NCBI GenBank assembly: GCA_020081605.1
Contig: JAHREC010000018.1
Coordinates: 496,001-560,000, forward strand
DNA: 64,000 nt
Direction: 5' to 3'
Origin: Albifimbria verrucaria
Lineage: Eukaryota > Ascomycota > Sordariomycetes > Hypocreales > Stachybotryaceae
Part shown: one piece after another, positions 25,576-37,317 of the stretch
Layout of the letters: every line of letters begins with the position of its first letter
How positions within the stretch are numbered: the first letter of the stretch is position 1
The notes under the pieces: model-generated
Told to the model about the DNA's origin: nothing
Databases searched by the model: none
The model's input: only the letters and a program-made list of their open reading frames with translations
Position numbers and translations under genes: made by a program

Positions 25576-27405
25576 TAAGCCTTGATCATTTGTCTCATAG
25601 TTCTAATGGACAGAAAATGACTTTGATGAAGCCTTTCACGGCTGTAGGCAATTCTTATAGGGTCGAACTACTCTTCTTTGCCCGCAGTGGCAAACATTCG
25701 TAATACGGCTCCCTTCCTACCCATGCCCCGAGTTTCGTGTATGGAAATGAAACAGAAAAGGAACCTGTCTTTAATACAACTAGTCTTTACGAGAAAGCGA
25801 GCCCTTTCCGTAGGGGTGAGCAAAGCGGAAAGCCGGGTAGGCTCTAGGGTATGCCAAAGACAACGTGAATAGCCATATCAAGGGCCCCTAGCAAATGCCT
25901 CCGGCGGCGATTGCATCGAGCCGGCCTCGCTACGCTCTATATCACTACTATTAAGACTAGATGCAACCGTCTTCAAGGCCCTAGAAATTAGGTTCGTCAG
26001 TTTCTTCAGCATCGCCAGGGCTTGAGGCAGCCGGGTCAGCAATATCGTCACAGGGCTCAGCGCTTAAGGCAGGCAGCAGATTAACAACACCAAGAGCATA
26101 TCATAGAAAATATATAGACTTCTAAGCAATTGGCTCACGCAATAAGACCTTCGACCAGTCGTCGATAAGATAGATGAGACTAAACCTAATTATGCTCTCG
26201 TTAAGGAAGCAGAGCAGACGCTGCCCTGGGCATCTTTCCCACTTCCGCTCGAGGACTTTGTGATCTTCACTCGTTCTTTTGCTTTGATTAATTAATCTGC
26301 ATGATGAAGATAATGACCTTAGCACTGGGGTTGGCAGGCAGCCATACCTCTAATTGGGCAGAAGACACCGCCATCTAGTATTGCGAATGGGGTATCAGCC
26401 TTTGAGGTCTCGTCAGAGGGGCGGATGTTAGTGCAGTCACTATACCACACAGGTGGTTTATTCTGATGCAGTGAATAAGGGATAGTTTCTCACTGTCAGA
26501 ACTGGCTGTGGCCTGACCGTTCGCGACCTAGCCGACAAGATATGGGACAGGTGAATCAGCAAATCTGGCCAGAATGTTGGGCTGCAGCACTATGTTGAGT
26601 CAATAGAATTATCCGAATTCTAATAGTCAAGTGAGGGAGTGAAGGAGACACGAGATGCAACTGCTGCTGGCAATAATGATCCAGGATGTCAAGGAAGCTT
26701 GGTAGGCAGGAGATGTATACGCCTCTTCCCGGGTTACCGACCCAAATCTCGAGACCGCACAGGGTATGGCATGTGATGGGTTGGACCTCTGGACAATTCC
26801 GGAGTTAGGCGGCAGAGCATGCGACTGTTTGTTGTCTAGGAATGAGACATCATACTTCGTGGGTAGCACGAGATACAAGCATTATGTGCCGTGGCCCATT
26901 CCACACAGGCCTGATTCGACCACGTTGATGTCTAGCTCGGCTCCAGTCAAGGCCAGCGACCAATACTAGTATGATACGAGTCGGTATTGGTTCTCTGCCG
27001 AGCACAGTCCGAGCATATCACATCAATGTCTACGCACTACTGCCAACGGGCGAACGCAACTGCCTCACAAGGCGATAAACTGCGATAGGTTTGGCTCAGC
27101 ATAGAATCTCGGTGTGAGGAATATTTGAATGCCAGAATACCTTTACTTCAACTCGTGCCATTGTTTCTGTAATGTTGCCCACGGAGCCGGCCTTGTCTAC
27201 CTCCGCTTGCCCTATGCTCGCTCACTGGAAAGTGTATGCCGCTCTGTGTGGATCTTACATCTGGGCACAGAAACGACAGACAAAGAAAAGAAGAGCGAGC
27301 CACAAAGAAGCAATAAAGAAGTGAAAATAAAAGCCAAAATAGAAACAAAAAATAAAAAGAGCAGTGGAAGTGATCAGCCAATGTCAATCGTAATTTTTGT
27401 ATAGG

Positions 27406-27409
27406 AAAA
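27406..27409 (-). terminator. RNA polymerase III terminator (T4)
   Basis: Reading the tRNA strand, four T residues follow the acceptor stem immediately; the first would also serve as the discriminator base. This is the minimal Pol III termination signal. Confidence 0.7.
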
Positions 27410-27492
27410 GCCCGATGCGGGGTCGAACCCGCAACCTTGAGATTTCGTGTACTCGTAAGAGTCTCACGCTCTACCGATTGAGCTAACCGGGC
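27409..27492 (-). tRNA. tRNA-Lys (anticodon CTT) with 12-nt intron
   Basis: The minus strand folds as a tRNA: acceptor GCCCGGT against ATCGGGC, D-arm with AATCGGTAGA loop, anticodon stem TGAGA/TCTCA with loop C-T-CTT-A-A, and T-arm GCGGG-TTCGACC-CCGC. A 12-nt intron, CGAGTACACGAA, sits after position 37, the canonical site for nuclear tRNA introns. The discriminator base is T, and a T4 run directly after the acceptor stem supplies the Pol III stop. Confidence 0.95.
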
Positions 27493-29650
27493 AGGTTCTG
27501 ATTGGCTGTTTCACGCTGGATGTCGGCTCCAGCGGATATTGAGCATCAAGTTCGCAGACCGTAGGGCGAACAAGCCGTCCTACCGGCTAAGAAATTTGAT
27601 TCAGCATGCCGAGACCCTGCTATGCTGTATTCTTGAACCCTATGCTGAGTCCAAAAATTCACACGCTGCTTGGACTGACTAGCGGCTCATCTAGCCTTGA
27701 AGAGGAAGGATTGGCGTAAAATTGCAGCCAACATCATCTATACGCACGATGCAGTAAAGTTGTACACTTAGGCAAGAGGATCAGAAGAGGGGATAGAGGA
27801 GAGGTAAGTCATAACATGATGATATCTAAATCTGATTCCAAACACTTTCATCAACCAAGATTGGGATATGTGTTGTGCTCCAATACACACGGAGGAACAT
27901 CTGCCATGGTGTGAAGTATTTACAACACTCTAGCATCTAAGGAAAATTACTTAACTTATGGTTGACTCAAGGAATCACTCCGTAACTTTATCTTGAGAAG
28001 TGACACAAGCAGTTCCTTTAGCCATAATCCAATCAGCTTGATCATTATTTGGGTTTCCCAGCAGAATTACTCACGAAGACCATTGAAATGGCGTGAAGGC
28101 TGGAAAGGTCTTTCATAAAGTCTAAGGGAGGTAGGCATTTCAGCATCACCACTCGGCAAGCTAGTTTATCAATGATACCCTTCTTGGTGTACCAATATAA
28201 GGGGTCAATGCCTTGCCTACACAAGAACATGGCAAAATATTTAAAGCGCTTAGACACACCTGCGGTGATACACAGTTTAGGAACTGTTCAAACTTGATGT
28301 GGAGAGGCTGAGTTTATTATTCTAAGAAGTAACAGCACAACTGAGTGTATACGATAACGTGATAGGTGGCCACGCGCACATTTATGACGCATTATTGCAC
28401 GACATTGACAAGTGACTAAAACATAAATATAACACGCTTGCAATCTGAGTAACCAACCGCCAGACCTGGTAAGGAATGTTTTCAGTCTGATTGTAACCGT
28501 TTGTCAAAAAGAAAAGGAAGAAAAGCAAAACACTCTATTCTTTGAGGATAGAGCTTGTTGAAATGTCTTATCAATTGACTATTATCTTTAGGATCACAAT
28601 TTGTCGCCTGCTGACCAACCAACATAATTCTTCGTACTACTACAGCGCTCGGAACCAAGATTACAAGTATTGAGGAAACTCGCATGAACGACACACTGGG
28701 ATATTGTTACCATCCGAGGGATCGACAGTGATCACTAATGTGATTCGTTCAGCCTAAACACAGGTTAACACGTGAAACCTTTTAGGAGACTTTCATTTAG
28801 GAAAGCCGGCTCCTTCCACGAATGAGCAGAGGAGACTCCGCCTCGGTGTGTGATCGTCACAACTTCAACCAATCCTGGTTCTTTTTGTCCGCCGTCATCA
28901 CCATGAAACACGTTGCTCCAATAAGCTTAATCCCCGCAATGGGCCCATAACTTGAGCGGGATTCACAACCTCCGAGATATTCACTGCAAGTGCCAGTCTT
29001 TCACTCCCTCCTCTAGCGTGCCAGAATCATGATCTCGTCTGCCAGAGATGAGCTACCTCTTCGTTGTAGCATATATATGGACCCTTGTTGTTATGTGATC
29101 TTGGATTATAAATTGGACTTTGGTCAGTTATTATTTGCCTGCCCCAACCGCTATAGCTCCACATTTGAAATGCCAAACCTTGTCGATACCCTGGCATATT
29201 CGGTCCATAGCTTCCGTTCTTGTCCATCACCGCCCGCCCATTACAACGCAACCATGGCCCACCGGCAGTTAACCTGGGACGCATTGAATGAGATTGTGGG
29301 GAATAAGATGCCGAACAATGGCCCATTCCGGCAGTTCCTAGTTTCCGAGATCATAGTGATTGGATAGCGGACAAGGCATTGGCTTTAATAGGCCTTGGCA
29401 GACGCTAGATTGCTCACTCCATCTATCTTGTTTGTTACTGTCCGTGACGATCTACCCCAGAAGGAATGATGTTGCTACGATTTTACTCCACAACATCCAC
29501 TCCTATCATAATTAAGACATATCTTCGGGGAAGTAGTGTCCGGCCACATTCTAGTACTTGAATGTTTAAAAGTAGAACGTGCCCTTGCGGCCCTTCTCCA
29601 CCTCTAGTCTACTCAACACACTAGGCTCGTTCTCAAACCAGTGAGCTACC
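27493..29650. other. Intergenic region, nothing recognised
   Basis: About 2.2 kb between the tRNA and the AA8-AA12 gene. Open frames are short and lack family features. The last 150 bp before 29,651 form the promoter and leader of the AA8-AA12 gene; I see no clear TATA box. Confidence 0.4.
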
Positions 29651-31804
29651 ATGCGTTCCGCGGCCGTTGGACTTTGGGCAGTAGCCTTGCTCACCCATGG
29701 TAAGCTTCAAGACTACAAGGAGCAAAAAGGGTTTATTAAATTAACAGAGTTGAATAGAAGTAGCCTGTCAAGATGAAGGCGGAGCCTATTGCGATGAGCT
29801 GGATCGCTGCTTTGTCTCACGCACCACCTCGAACGGAATCACCTACGGCTTTGCCCTTCCCGAGGTTGCTACAGCCCCGTTCGATGTTATTTTACAGGTC
29901 ACAGCGCCCATAGAGCTGGGCTGGGTTGGCTTTTCTTGGGGCTCTGGCATGACCTACAATCCACTTGCCGTCACCTGGGTCAATGGTAATGAGGTTCAGA
30001 TTTCCTCTCGCATGGCCTTGTAAGCACCCCTCTTGAGAAAGCCAACTTGACCTATCTAATGAGATACAAGTGCTTTCGCAGTCCCTCCTGCTTATGCTGA
30101 AGCAAAGTATACACTGCTCGACGGTTCTTATGTCAATGACACACATTTTGTAGCCACGGCACTTTGCGAAGGCTGCTCAACTTGGGATGCGACTGGTGCA
30201 GGTGCAACACAACTCAAGCCTTCTGATCTAAACACTTTCGCCTACGCCTACTCTGAAAGTCCGGTGGATGAGCCTGATAATGTCGATTCGACATTTGGCA
30301 TCCACCAAGGCACAGGTATCTGGGGCCAGGACTTGACTGCAGGTCAATCATCTAAATTTGCTGAATGGGCTGCTGGAGGGGTGGCAATGACCCTCCCCTA
30401 CATCGACAACGCCCCCGGCTACAAGCACATCTAATGAGGTTTCTACATCAGTAACATCCTCGGCAGAAGCGACACCCACAGGACCTATCAAGCTGCCCGA
30501 TTCCTGCGGCATGGAGAGCAGATTTCCTCTCGAGTCAGCCCCTGGATGGTCTTGGGTAAAGATCGCTGGCGGACTGACTTCCCCTCGCGGAGTCGTCGTG
30601 GACTCTCATGGTAACCTCCTCGTTGTCGAACCTGGTAAGGGGTTACTGTGCATACCTTTGGATCAGATGGCTGCATTTCCTCCTCTAAAACACTGATTAG
30701 CAACCCGGCACTTAACCACGGTATTACTCTCACCCCCGATGGCGCAACCTTGGTCGTATCGTCACTTGTTAGCGCTTGGAGGTATAAATATGACCCTGCC
30801 GCCCAGGCAGTAGGTGACGAGCAGCTCATTGTGAAGGGCATGGAACCCGGCGGTCATCCGACAAGGACAGCGGTGATCCCCGGATACACCAGACCTACTT
30901 ATCCTTAGCGTGGGTAGCCGCGATAATCTCGACGAACCCAGCCTAGACAAAGCTGTTGGAAGAGCACTTCTCAAGGTTTTCAACTTGACAAGTGTGCCAG
31001 AAGGGGATATGATTACAGAACCTCCGGGTGGTACCTCGGTTATGGATTGCGCAACGAAGTAGCTGTCGTTGTCGATAACAACAATATGTGAGTAATTGTT
31101 ATGTTTCTTATGAAGATCTCTGCTGACAAGTAACAGGGTTTGGGGAGTTGAGAATAGTGCAGATGATTTCACGAGAACTGTTGATGGTGTTGTGACTGAT
31201 ATCCATGAAGAGAACCCTGCTGAAGAGCTCAATTTCTGTAAGTGAGAACTCTTATAACTTAAAAAAGCCCTGCTAACAGATATTCAGTGGGAGATCCCTC
31301 TGTTCCCAATGAGAAATGGTACGGCTATCCAACATGCTTTACTGTATGGTCTGGCGATCTCTTCCCAGACGGCAAACCAACCGTTGGCTCTCAGTTCATA
31401 CCCGAGCCCAATAGCACATGGACAGATGCCCGCTGTAACGAAGAATCAGTACCGCCACGCTTATCACTCCGAGCGCATGCCGCCCTATCGACGGAAAGTT
31501 TGATAAAGACAGCTCAAACTTATACGTATCACTCCATGGCTCATGGAACCGTGAAACTCCTTATGGTTTCAAAGTGGTCCAGATCCCATTCACGAAGAAT
31601 TCTGAGGGCTTGTATGAACCTGTAGCAGCCGCAGATAGCGCCGAGGGTTACAATGATATTCTCTGGGACCCACAAGAAGGTTGCTCAAGCTCAACGTGCC
31701 TCAGGCCGAGCGGTATCTCTTGGGACAAGGATTTCACAAGGATGTACGTGGCAAGTGACAATGTCCGGGAAGGTGAGATTTATATCCTGGCCAAAACAGG
31801 ATGA
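29651..31804 (+). CDS. Secreted AA8 cytochrome b - AA12 PQQ pyranose dehydrogenase-like fusion
   Basis: Extracellular sugar oxidoreductase of about 646 residues. Exons 29651-29699, 29764-30019, 30071-31087, 31137-31237, 31288-31804, all GT-AG. Order: signal peptide (MRSAAVGLWAVALLTHG), CDH-type cytochrome/DOMON domain (ELGWVGFSWGSGMTYNPL, with the Met expected to be a haem ligand; a later His, near GIHQGTGIWGQ, is the candidate second ligand), a Ser/Thr-rich linker, then a sorbosone-dehydrogenase-like beta-propeller (LTSPRGVVVDSHGNLLVVE, LHGSWNR, RPSGISWD) as in AA12 enzymes. Family knowledge: the PQQ domain oxidises sugars and the cytochrome passes electrons on, for instance to lytic polysaccharide monooxygenases. 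Five single-base indels split the frame: extra at 30412-30416, missing at 30639-30642, extra at 30878-30881, missing at 31026-31028, missing at 31483-31485. No C-terminal CBM1 is present. Confidence 0.88.
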
Positions 31805-32592
31805 TGTGGAAATTCTATTGTAACTTAAGCCAACATATATTTTGTACGTATTCAGAGCTTGCCAGGTTATCTCGGGTTTATACATATATCGTTTTGTCAT
31901 AATCCTCTCGTACTCAGTGTTCATTTTGAAACTCAAACATAAGGCCTAATATGACCCCTAGTTATATTTGAATTAACCACCTGCCACTCTGTACTCAGCC
32001 ACCGGATACACCAGGTTGATTTCTTATTGAGCTATGTGTCCTGGGCCTAGCTTGTAGATTATGTCCTTGTCTTGAGAGGCCTCGAAAACCGTAGAATACT
32101 AATCAGCTATCCCCAGTCACCTACTCCAGATTTTACTAAAGGCTCACATCAAGTCGTAGAACATGTAACCTTAGTTGTGTTACGCATGGATAGGATCAAT
32201 TCTCGTTGGATTGTATCCATACATGATACTTTCATGGAAGCTTGCCACACGTGGGTGATTTATTCAGAGTATACCAGTATCTATCTGCTTCAACTTTAGA
32301 CAGTATCTCTTTACTTAACACTGAATGTAATCACCATACAGATAGGAGTGATCATGACGCCACAGAGTCCAAAACAAAGAGAAAACGATTCGTGAATTGG
32401 TGTAAAAATGGTATTGAATGCGCTATATCACCATCAACTGAAAACAAAACGTAAATCACTGTAGAACATAGTGGAACTTTCAAAATTCTATTTAAATTGC
32501 TGAGGAAGCCATGACTGAAATATGCAAATACATGTTTGCAATCAACTGCAATCCACACCCAACATAAAGCAACATTTAACGGACACTAAGTC
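31805..32592. other. Intergenic region, nothing recognised
   Basis: About 0.8 kb of moderately AT-rich DNA between two plus-strand genes: 3' flank of the AA8-AA12 gene and promoter of the small hypothetical gene. No repeat or coding signal stands out. Confidence 0.4.
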
Positions 32593-33128
32593 ATGCCAAC
32601 TGAAGAAGGATTGGCGGTACTCAGGTCGGGACCGGGAACACCCTGGCCTGACTACGACAGCACGGTTCCTGATCCCCAATTTCCGAAGAAAGGTATCGCG
32701 ACACTCACAGATTTATGGGCGGAAATGAGTGTACGTCCTGTTGATTGCAGCACTCCTGTGATTGACCCATCCACGATCGAAGATGACATCATTCGGCTTC
32801 TGCTCACAATACATATCCCTGAAGAACCAACGTATTTGTTTGGTTCGCCCGAGATATCGCCCATTCGCCGAATGGCCGCTATCTTTATGCTTACAAATTC
32901 AGGTCCATGTTGCAAATGAGAGCAGGATCACTTCTGTCAGGGCCCTCGTCAACGAATAACCTGGTTTTGGAATCAGCCAAAAGCTTCAACCAAATTGATG
33001 TTCAGAAATACAAACTGGTGGGAAAGTGGTTCAAACAGCTAGAAGAATTAAGTCCCGATGAACGAGAGGCTGTAGAATGGGAACTGAAGAGAATGGGAGC
33101 CGGGTGGAAACAGTGGGCGTATGTCTAA
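32593..33128 (+). CDS. Small hypothetical protein (one probable frameshift)
   Basis: Unrecognised protein of about 178 residues. The frame opens with MPTEEGLAVLRSGPG at 32,593 and runs to about 32,903, where it would stop; the +2 frame then continues smoothly to a stop at 33,128 (FKQLEELSPDEREAVEWELK). The switch is at a GG pair, 32,902-32,903, and equals one missing base, the same error seen elsewhere in the window; no intron of normal length fits. Acidic and basic residues are spread evenly, there is no signal peptide or membrane segment, and a short amphipathic stretch lies near the C-terminus. Function unknown. It could also be a young or non-functional frame, but residue composition over both halves looks coding. 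Confidence 0.5.
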
Positions 33129-33348
33129 AGGAAACTCACGGCAGACTTGTCGGGTTATGATGATGTGCCTCCATAATTGAAGCGAGGTTCCAATTGTGCA
33201 ACATATGGCTACAGCCGTCGTTTCATCAGAACTAGTCCAATAATAGGTATATCTGATCGAAAGCTAGATTTATTTCTTCAAGTACGCTATCATTCGTGTA
33301 ACTGCGTTGGACTAGTGAATCGTGTACTTGCGTGGCCATGCGTCTCAA

Positions 33349-35268
33349 CTAAGCTGGAACAAGCACGCCCGAACGCAGAAATGGTGCTTCGAATCCAATG
33401 ACCTCTCCAGAATTATCTCTGTAGAATAGAACCCTGTCGATAGGCTCGTGCCCATATTCCACCCAATCTCCAAGTGTCCAACCGAGGCAGTTGTGTCTGT
33501 CTAAATCCTTACCAGGAAGCTCTGATTCGCTCTGAGACAAGACATCAGGCCACAGCCGCCATACTTCTCTGGTAACGTCCTGCCCCTTTAGCTTCGTTTG
33601 TTCTGTGATGCCTTGGGAAACAGCCGGATGTTTGGGGAGATAGGAGCAGTAAAATCCCCATCACCAGGTTCCAGAGGTTGGTGATAGCAGATAAAATATT
33701 GGATCCGTTGCGAGACATAGAAGTTAGACGTAACACATTGGTGTCTAAAACGAGTTCCGCACCAATTGTAACTGACGAATTTCTCTCATAAGAAGAATCC
33801 GATTGAAACCTTCTGGCGTATTTGTCTTCTGTTTCAATTCTACCAATCTGATCAATTGCAGGTACAAGAATTGACAATGCTGCGTTCACTATGTCAATCA
33901 ACGGGCCGGAAGCCCCAGCAGTCAAAACAACTAGGCCGACACCAAACTCATCTATCAGATGAATCTGTGCATAGTATGACTGCGCACTACCACTTTTTCC
34001 GTGGATGGTGATAGGGCGTGGATGATGTGAAATCAAGTTCTCCGGACGCCATATCTCCCATGGCATGCCCACAGAGGTTTGCGAGTTGCCCGCAAATGTC
34101 TCTGGTTTGAGCCATCCACGGATCTCTGCAGATGTGAGATCGATGGTGCGAGAAAGTATAGCATGGGTAAGAACTGAAAGGTCGGATAGTGTTGAGACTA
34201 ATCCTCCCGCGCTGTGATTGATCAACATAACTGTGCTTCCTAAGAAATGCTTTATACTTACGGAGCATTCACACCATACTCAGAACCCCAGCTGCTCTCC
34301 CCAGGGGAATCACAGCCTTTGCGTCGTCTCCTGGTGATGTAAATGTATTGGTGAGCTTTAAAGGTCGTGCCACTACATCTTCCACCAATCTTGTAAAGTT
34401 TTTGCCTGTTACCCGCTCTATCGCAGAACTCAAGATAGTAAAAGCGATATTAGAATACGCTGGCTGGCTCATAGGCACTGCCTGAGGGTATGATCTCAGC
34501 ATGCCATCTAATACCTCTATCTCTTGATCAGCTTAAAACCCCAACAGACTATCATGTCCTAGCCTCACCTTGCATTGAGCAAGCTTTATTCAGTGCCAAA
34601 ACACCGCATGGGGATATTCATTGTCTGAGATGATAGGGAATCCGGCCTCCTGGAAGATCTCCTTGAGATAGTAATGCTCAGAGAACCCATCTGCCCGAGG
34701 TTGTGGATTAGTGGTAGCGTACCAAAGGTTGCAGATCTCATGCCAACTCACAGTTTGTTGGAGCACCGGATAAGTGTGAGGCAAGCATCTTGAGGCTCAC
34801 GTCTTCCCAATGTATGTGTGAGCTTGGACTCGCGAGCTCAGGCAGGAAATCTGTGACTGGAGCATCGATATTGATATCAGACTTCATCAAGATATAAGCC
34901 GAAATGACTTTGGTAATTGATCCAATAAGGTATTGGGAATTCTTGTCGAGCTTCTTGGTTCCTCTTTCGTTTTTCTTGCCCAAGTGATGATACTCCCAGA
35001 TGGGTGCAGCGGCGTCAGGCTGATCATAAGAAACCAAACCGATAGAGAAAGACAGGTTTTCAACTGGCCACCCAGTTTTAATTGACCCAGAGATTGCGTT
35101 ACTTAGTACTGTTGTCAAATTACCACCAGCATCTTTAAATATGTTAGAGGTATGAAGGTAAGATGGCCTTGGCCGAACTGGGCCTTCAGGACGACAGTCC
35201 AAAGCTGCCCTGCCGACGACCGGGAACAGGGCATACAAAACCCATTGAATGACTGAAGAGGAATGCAT
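33349..35268 (-). CDS. Secreted beta-lactamase-like serine hydrolase
   Basis: Serine hydrolase of the beta-lactamase/penicillin-binding-protein fold, about 582 residues. Start is the ATG at 35,268 (MHSSSVIQWVLYALFPVVG, signal peptide). Exons 35268-34752, 34690-34569, 34507-34262, 34211-33349, GT-AG introns of 50-61 nt. Catalytic motifs are visible: SITK (SxxK nucleophile), PAYSN (YxN) and HGKSG near the position of the third motif. The C-terminal extension beyond the catalytic domain is usual in fungal members. Three indels: one base missing at 34610-34613 and at 34309-34312, one extra at 33656-33659. Such fungal enzymes act as esterases, amidases or lactonases, sometimes in metabolite clusters; true beta-lactamase activity is not implied. 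Substrate unknown. It is followed on the same strand by an MFS transporter and an aldo/keto reductase. Confidence 0.88.
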
Positions 35269-35751
35269 TGCGAGTGATAAGAGTTGAGTTGTATATATCA
35301 CATTACTTTAGAGACTTTCTTTTGTAAAATCATCGAGGATGTGTAGCCGTTAAATACCTATATGATTCACACGTTCTTAGATTTAAGTCGAGCCTTGTGT
35401 AGACGGTATATTAGAGCTAAGTGTCTCCACTTCACAAAATGCGAAATACGCAAACTAAAATACCGGGTCTTGTGCCGATCATGTCTTAGAAAGGGTACAA
35501 GGAGGGGCATCGGGCGGTGGCTTGGTGATAGAACACGATATACGATACAGCCTAACCCGCTCAGACAATCAGCTGTATATGCCAGCCATCTTAACAGCTG
35601 AATTAGGTCTAATCTGATGACTCTCTTCTCGACCTATGATCTCAGCGCAACCAACTCTATTAGGCAATCTTGCAGTCCTCTCCTTTGTTCTATCCAGAAT
35701 TTAGGCTCTCTTTGTACTTGGTACTATATACTGTAAGAGCTCAAGGGCGTC
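35269..35751. other. Short intergenic region
   Basis: About 480 bp: promoter of the beta-lactamase-like gene (reading left) and 3' flank of the upstream MFS gene. No distinct motif noticed. Confidence 0.4.
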
Positions 35752-37317
35752 TCACAACCTCTTTAACAGTTTGCGACTCATTCGAAATCGCACAGATGCT
35801 ACCAAACCAGCGGCCGCCATAGCTAGAGATCCAGCATAATACATGGCAGGCCGGAAGGCCTTCATATCGTTGCCCGCTCCGCCGTACGCGTCTAAAATAT
35901 ACCCAGCAATGGGCGCACCCTTTAGATAGTCAGCATTTTGGCCAGCTTGGGAAATAACTCGTGGTACTTGCCATTAGATAGCCGCCGATCCAACCTGTTA
36001 CAATCATGCCCATGGCAGTAGAGACCCTCGCAGAACCAAAAACATTCCCGACGACCGTAGGCATCGTTGAGAAGAAACCCCGTTCGAAATACCATTCAAA
36101 ATCACAAAGGCAATCAAGGGGCCTAAACTGGTTGAGGCTGGCCATAAAGCAAGCATGCTCAGTCCAGTAATCATGAGCGACATCAGCAAGGTGTTAAGAG
36201 CCCCAGTCTATCACATAATATGCCACAGCCGATTCGCCCAACTGCGGATGAAAAGTTGAACCCTGCGACAAGCCCAGCACCCGTCCCGGATGACAAGCCA
36301 ATAGATTTCGCATATAGTGGCATGAAGAATGGGGGACGAACAATGGAAATGTACCAATAGCCCCGCCCAAGAAAATCATGACGAATGTAAATGACTTGAA
36401 AAGTCGCCTAGGGCTGTTAGCCATGATGCAAGCTGATTACTGCGAGCTGACAAAGTTGCATACCACTCCACAATACTGGACTTTCGGTATGGGACTCTTT
36501 CCTTGATCAAGAAAGCTGCTGGCAAATCAGTTCCCAGCGTCATAAGAGCGAGACATCGAAAGGTCCAAGCCGGACCTACACGATGAAGCAACGCGTTAAG
36601 TGCAAAGCTGTTAACGGCGCCTCCTAGTCCTCCACCAGCAAAGATAATGCCGTTTGCCAGGCCGCGCCTACGGCTAAAGTATTGGGATGCGGCTATGGCC
36701 ACAGTCTAAAGAGTTGTAAGCTTGTATGTTCACTGCTGGTGAGGCTTTCCACATCAGTCAGAACTTACTGAAAACCCCAAACTAACATATCAAAGTATTC
36801 ATCAGTACAATTATTTGTCTTCAGCTGGGTCAATAACATACCTGATTCCCAATCCCATCATTACGCCACTTGTTGCAAATAGCGCTCCGACATGTTTAAA
36901 GGTGAAACTGCTGATGAATTCACTCAAGCTTATGAGAGTAATACCCATCATACACGTCTTCTGCGAGCCCAAGCGTTGTATCACAAAAGTGTTGATGGTC
37001 GCCAAGGCTGAAATCAACGCAACCGCCAGCGAACCTACAAATGATAGCACAGCCGGACTGGATACACCTTCCTCGGCCAATGCACCTTGGATGATGCCCC
37101 AAGAGTATGGGGTTCCAATCTGCCACCACGAAACAATGGCGCAGCCTGCAACAACCACCCAGCCGTAACCACCATCAGGGACGGATGAATCATTGATACG
37201 AGAAGCTTGTAGCACGGGATCGATGTCTGATTGAGAATCATTATTGTCAGTCGCTGGCTGGAATCTCGCAATCTGGCGAGGTTGAAGTTCAATCGAGGTA
37301 ATCGTTGAGGTTGCCAT
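35752..37317 (-). CDS. MFS monocarboxylate-type transporter with GC-AG intron and 13-nt exon
   Basis: Membrane transporter of the monocarboxylate porter family, about 447 residues, start ATG 37,317. Exons 37317-36842, 36781-36769, 36705-36464, 36413-35972, 35919-35752. The signature VPDGGYGWVVVAGCA after a hydrophilic N-terminus is typical of fungal MCH/MCT proteins; about 12 hydrophobic helices follow. Exon 2 is only 13 nt but is needed for frame and for the helix joining GLGI to the SQYFSRRRG loop. The last intron starts GCAAGT and ends AAAG, a non-canonical GC-AG intron with a good branch site. Single-base deletions occur at G-run 36331-36335, C-run 36201-36204 and A-run 36075-36077; counting them, the CDS is divisible by three. 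Family members move monocarboxylates, riboflavin or unknown solutes; substrate here unknown. Confidence 0.88.

Larger units (their letters stand above)
19045..27408. other. Gene-poor region, partly AT-rich, with decayed repeats
   Basis: Over 8 kb without a gene I can support. The first 1.6 kb has ordinary base composition; 20,740-21,150 is strongly AT-rich with poly-A/T strings. From 21,300 to 26,600 open frames are short and broken. Two diverged copies of one repeat sit at about 22,340-22,510 and 25,400-25,575. A stretch at 25,640-26,330 keeps short coding-like segments between stops and may be a transposon relic, but I could not recognise a family. An A/G-rich run lies at 27,275-27,365. This looks like transposon-derived, RIP-affected DNA beside the biosynthetic locus. 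Confidence 0.5.

Noticed and set aside
27129..27404. 91-codon frame overlapping the tRNA flank
   Set aside because: Its Lys/Glu-rich half is simply the A/G-rich low-complexity tract next to the tRNA.
30432..30434. Stop codon separating a cytochrome-only gene from a separate dehydrogenase gene
   Set aside because: The stop appears only after an extra C in a C5 run; the alternative frame gives a Ser/Thr-rich linker running into the AA12 domain.
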